This document shows positions 61,398 to 64,000 of a stretch of 64,000 bases of DNA, in pieces. The stretch covers positions 89,263 through 153,262 of the forward strand of contig NZ_JADDRL010000006.1 in NCBI RefSeq assembly GCF_021538895.1, written 5' to 3'. Numbering within the stretch: position 1 is the stretch's first letter; each line of letters begins with the position of its first letter. The notes below the pieces were generated by a model. The model was not told where the DNA came from, ran no database searches, and was given only the letters and a program-made list of their open reading frames with translations. The DNA is from Streptomyces olivochromogenes. Lineage in GTDB: Bacteria; Actinomycetota; Actinomycetes; Streptomycetales; Streptomycetaceae. Position numbers and translations under genes: made by a program.

Positions 61398-64000
61398 ATG
61401 ACGGTCACTCGCAGATCGGTTGTGGTCGCCGCCACCGCAGCGTCGGCGGCCGGAGCGCTGCCAGGAGTTCCGGGCGCGTGGGCGGCCGGGGCGTCGGGGG
61501 AGGGAGGTGGAGGAGGTGGAGGCGGTGATGCCGGCGGGCGCCGCACGATCCCGCTGCGGGACGGCTGGCGCTTCGCGTTGGTCGACCCGGACGGGAGCGC
61601 CGACCCGACCGACGCCTGCGCCGACCCCGGGTACGACGACTCGGCCTGGCGCCGGGTGGCGGTGCCCCACGACTGGAGCATCGAGCGGACGCCCACCACG
61701 GAGCACGGCACGACGAGCGGCACCGGGTTCTTACCGGGCGGCCTCGGCTGGTACCGGATCGCCTTCACCCTGCCGCCCGGCTACGCCGGCCGGCGAATCC
61801 GGGTGGAGTTCGACGGCGTCTACATGGACGCGTACGTCTACTGCAACGGCACCGAGGTCGGCCATCACCCCTACGGCTACACCGGCTTCGCCCTCGATCT
61901 CACCGCTGCGCTGCACACCGACGGCCGTACCGAGAACGTCCTCGCGGTCCGGGTCCGCAACCGGCTGCCCAGCAGCCGCTGGTACTCGGGCAGCGGCATC
62001 TACCGCGAGGCCCGCCTCCTGGTCACCGAGCCCGTGCACGTAGCTCGGTGGGGCACCCGGGTCAGCACGCCGGACATCACCGCCGAGCGGGCCGTGGTGC
62101 GGGTGCGCACCTCGGTGGTCGGCGAGTCCGGCGCCGGCGCCGACATCGAGGTCCGCTCCCGGATCGTCGGCCCCGACGGACGTACCGCCGCCCGTACGTC
62201 CTCCACCGTCACGGTCGCGGACCGGGCCGAGGCGGCCCATGAACTCACCGTCGTGAAGCCCGCGTTGTGGGACTTCGAGGCGCCGCACCGCTACACCCTG
62301 GAGACCGAACTCCGCGTCGGCGGCACGCTCACCGACGCCTGCCGCACCATGTTCGGCATCCGCACGTACCGCTTCGATCCCGACGAGGGCTTCTCGCTCA
62401 ACGGAGTCCCCGCGAAGGTCAAGGGCGTCGACCTCCACCACGACCTCGGCGCGCTGGGCGCGGCGATCAGCATCGACGCGGTGCGCCGACAGATGACCCT
62501 CATGAAGTCGATGGGCGTCAACGCCCTGCGCACCTCGCACAACCCGCCTTCGCCGCAGATGATCCAGGCCTGCGAGGAACTGGGCATCGTGCTGATGGTG
62601 GAGGCCTTCGACTGCTGGCGGACCGGCAAGACCACCTACGACTACGGGCGGTTCTTCGACGAGTGGTGCGAGCGGGACGCCACCGAGATGGTCCTCGCCG
62701 CCCGCAACTCGCCCGCCGTCGTGCTGTGGTCCATCGGCAACGAGATCCCGGACTCCACCAGGACGGCCGGGCTCGCGATGGCCGACCGGATCATCGGCGC
62801 GATCAAGGCCGCCGACGACACCCGCCCCGTCGTGATCGGCTCGAACAAGTACCACTCGGTCCCGGCCAAGGGCTCGGCGGCCGACCTCATGCTCGCCAAG
62901 CTCGACGGCCTCGGCCTGAACTACAACACCGCCCGGTCGGTGGACGCCCTGCACGCGGCCTACCCGCACCTGTTCCTCTTCGAGTCCGAGTCCTCGTCGG
63001 AGACCTCGACCCGGGGCGCGTACCAGGAGCCGGAGCACCTGAACACCGGCGAGAACCACACACCGGGCCGACGCGCCACCTCCTCCTACGACAACAACCT
63101 CGCCTCCTGGACGATGAGCGGCGAGTACGGGCACAAGAAGGACCGGGACCGGAAGTGGTTCGCAGGACAGTTCCTCTGGTCGGGCATCGACTACATCGGC
63201 GAGCCCACGCCGTACGACGTCTTCCCGGTCAAGGCGTCCTTCTTCGGCGCGGTCGACACGGCCGGCTTCCCCAAGGACATGTACCACCTCTTCCGCAGCC
63301 GGTGGACGACCGAGCCGATGGTGCACCTGGTGCCGATGACCTGGAACCACGAGCCGGGGGACACGGTCCAGGTGTGGGCGTACGCGAACGTCGTCACCGT
63401 CGAGCTGTTCCTCAACGGACGGTCCCTGGGCACCAGGGAGTTCGACACCAAGCACACCACCGACGGCCGCGCCTATCTGGAGACCACCGAGGCCACCGGC
63501 GACGACAGGACGGTCACCGGCGGCCCCTACCCGGGCAGTTACACCAGCCCCAACGGCAGCGCGGGCAAACTGCACCTCACCTGGAACGTGCCCTACGAAC
63601 CCGGTGAGCTGAAGGCGGTGGCCCGGCGGGGCGGCACGGTGGTCGCGACGGACGTGCTGCGCACCGCCGGTGCCCTGCACGCCGTGCGCCTGACCGCCGA
63701 CCGTTCCTCCCTCGTCGCCGACGGCCGTTCGCTGGTCTTCGTGACCGCCGACATCGTCGACGCCCACGGGGTCGTGGTCCCCGACGCCGAAAACCTCATC
63801 GCCTTCGAGGTGACCGGCGGCTCCCTGGCCGGAGTCGACAACGGCCGCGAGGAGAGCGCCGAGCGCTACCAGGCGAGCACCCGCACCGCCTTCCACGGAA
63901 GGGCCCTCGCGATCGTCCGCTCCGGCACCGAGCCCGGCGCGCTCAAGGTCACGGCGCGCGTGGACGGGCTGCGCAGGGGCACGGTCACCGTGCGCACCAC
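61398..64000 (+). CDS. Secreted GH2 beta-galactosidase (3' end missing, TTA codon)
   Basis: At least 867 residues; open to the right edge. ATG follows GAGGGAGAG. N-terminal export signal with twin arginines (TRRSVVVAATAASAAGA), then a run of eight Gly as linker. GH2 domains: jelly roll (IPLRDGWRFAL ... FLPGGLGWYRIAF), immunoglobulin-like, then the TIM barrel with KVKGVDLHHDLG, NALRTSHNPPSP, the acid/base in SIGNEIPD and the nucleophile region LFLFESESSS. A further domain follows. Codon 112 (61731-61733) is TTA, in the conserved GFLPGG motif, so translation should need the bldA tRNA. Family substrates are beta-galactosides or related glycans. Confidence 0.9.
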   Translation, partial: MTVTRRSVVVAATAASAAGALPGVPGAWAAGASGEGGGGGGGGDAGGRRTIPLRDGWRFALVDPDGSADPTDACADPGYDDSAWRRVAVPHDWSIERTPTTEHGTTSGTGFLPGGLGWYRIAFTLPPGYAGRRIRVEFDGVYMDAYVYCNGTEVGHHPYGYTGFALDLTAALHTDGRTENVLAVRVRNRLPSSRWYSGSGIYREARLLVTEPVHVARWGTRVSTPDITAERAVVRVRTSVVGESGAGADIEVRSRIVGPDGRTAARTSSTVTVADRAEAAHELTVVKPALWDFEAPHRYTLETELRVGGTLTDACRTMFGIRTYRFDPDEGFSLNGVPAKVKGVDLHHDLGALGAAISIDAVRRQMTLMKSMGVNALRTSHNPPSPQMIQACEELGIVLMVEAFDCWRTGKTTYDYGRFFDEWCERDATEMVLAARNSPAVVLWSIGNEIPDSTRTAGLAMADRIIGAIKAADDTRPVVIGSNKYHSVPAKGSAADLMLAKLDGLGLNYNTARSVDALHAAYPHLFLFESESSSETSTRGAYQEPEHLNTGENHTPGRRATSSYDNNLASWTMSGEYGHKKDRDRKWFAGQFLWSGIDYIGEPTPYDVFPVKASFFGAVDTAGFPKDMYHLFRSRWTTEPMVHLVPMTWNHEPGDTVQVWAYANVVTVELFLNGRSLGTREFDTKHTTDGRAYLETTEATGDDRTVTGGPYPGSYTSPNGSAGKLHLTWNVPYEPGELKAVARRGGTVVATDVLRTAGALHAVRLTADRSSLVADGRSLVFVTADIVDAHGVVVPDAENLIAFEVTGGSLAGVDNGREESAERYQASTRTAFHGRALAIVRSGTEPGALKVTARVDGLRRGTVTVRT

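Overview
The window is high-GC actinobacterial DNA and almost certainly a Streptomyces chromosome. The evidence is strong GC bias at third codon positions, GTG starts, translationally coupled operons, twin-arginine leaders, a complete conservon operon (cvnA-E), a divergent third elongation factor Tu next to a PRPP synthetase paralogue, three different cytochromes P450, many TetR-type regulators, and only two in-frame TTA (bldA) leucine codons that I could find. No rRNA, tRNA, CRISPR array, prophage or full insertion sequence was seen. It looks like an accessory-rich part of the chromosome with many short, divergently controlled units.

Layout. 0-9.7 kb: truncated PIG-L deacetylase, ECF41/SigJ-like sigma factor, a cysteine-cluster plus pentapeptide-repeat protein, a CYP102B-like P450 with divergent TetR and an inverted-repeat operator, a DUF2470 gene behind an iron box, a beta-propeller lactonase, a conserved hypothetical, an FUSC exporter and an FBP zinc-finger protein. 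9.9-19.3 kb: ROK regulator, epimerase, DUF2182 membrane protein, alpha/beta hydrolase, SDR, HhH-PHP protein, secreted GH16-CBM13 glucanase, VanZ protein with a histone-like tail. 19.5-23.3 kb: a compact six-gene Mrp-type antiporter operon lacking MrpA. 23.3-32 kb: DUF4230, SGNH hydrolase, TetR, prs paralogue-tuf3, STAS protein, lipoprotein, DUF1304-TetR pair with two operators, PucR-type regulator.

32.3-38.6 kb holds the most interesting block. A conservon operon (sensor-kinase-like CvnA with a TTA codon, roadblock CvnB, DUF742 CvnC, GTPase CvnD) is coupled to a P450 that has Trp in place of the ExxR arginine. It converges on an unrecognised 566-residue protein with a DDxxD motif and two CPLC knuckles, which may be an isoprenoid synthase-like enzyme. 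38.7-45.4 kb: amidohydrolase-APC permease operon with divergent TetR, a 38-bp degenerate tandem repeat array, a CDF cation transporter, a deazaflavin-dependent reductase and a LysE exporter. 45.6-52 kb: CYP105-like P450 plus 3Fe-4S ferredoxin behind a 19-bp palindrome, flavoprotein, GH114 lipoprotein, aldo/keto reductase, phytanoyl-CoA dioxygenase, a 235-bp MITE-like element, and a frameshifted AraC regulator.

52.3-64 kb is rich in signalling and carbohydrate genes: a single polypeptide joining an ECF-like sigma domain, a zinc-finger anti-sigma-like motif, a membrane helix and an extracellular ricin-type lectin; a Tat lipoprotein polysaccharide deacetylase; a DUF4232 lipoprotein; a membrane Ser/Thr kinase divergent from an ECF sigma factor that converges on a PAS-GAF-SpoIIE phosphatase; and a secreted GH2 beta-galactosidase with a TTA codon that runs off the right edge. 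The lectin-sigma protein and the kinase/ECF/phosphatase trio suggest that cell-surface sensing is wired directly to transcription here. That link is inference.
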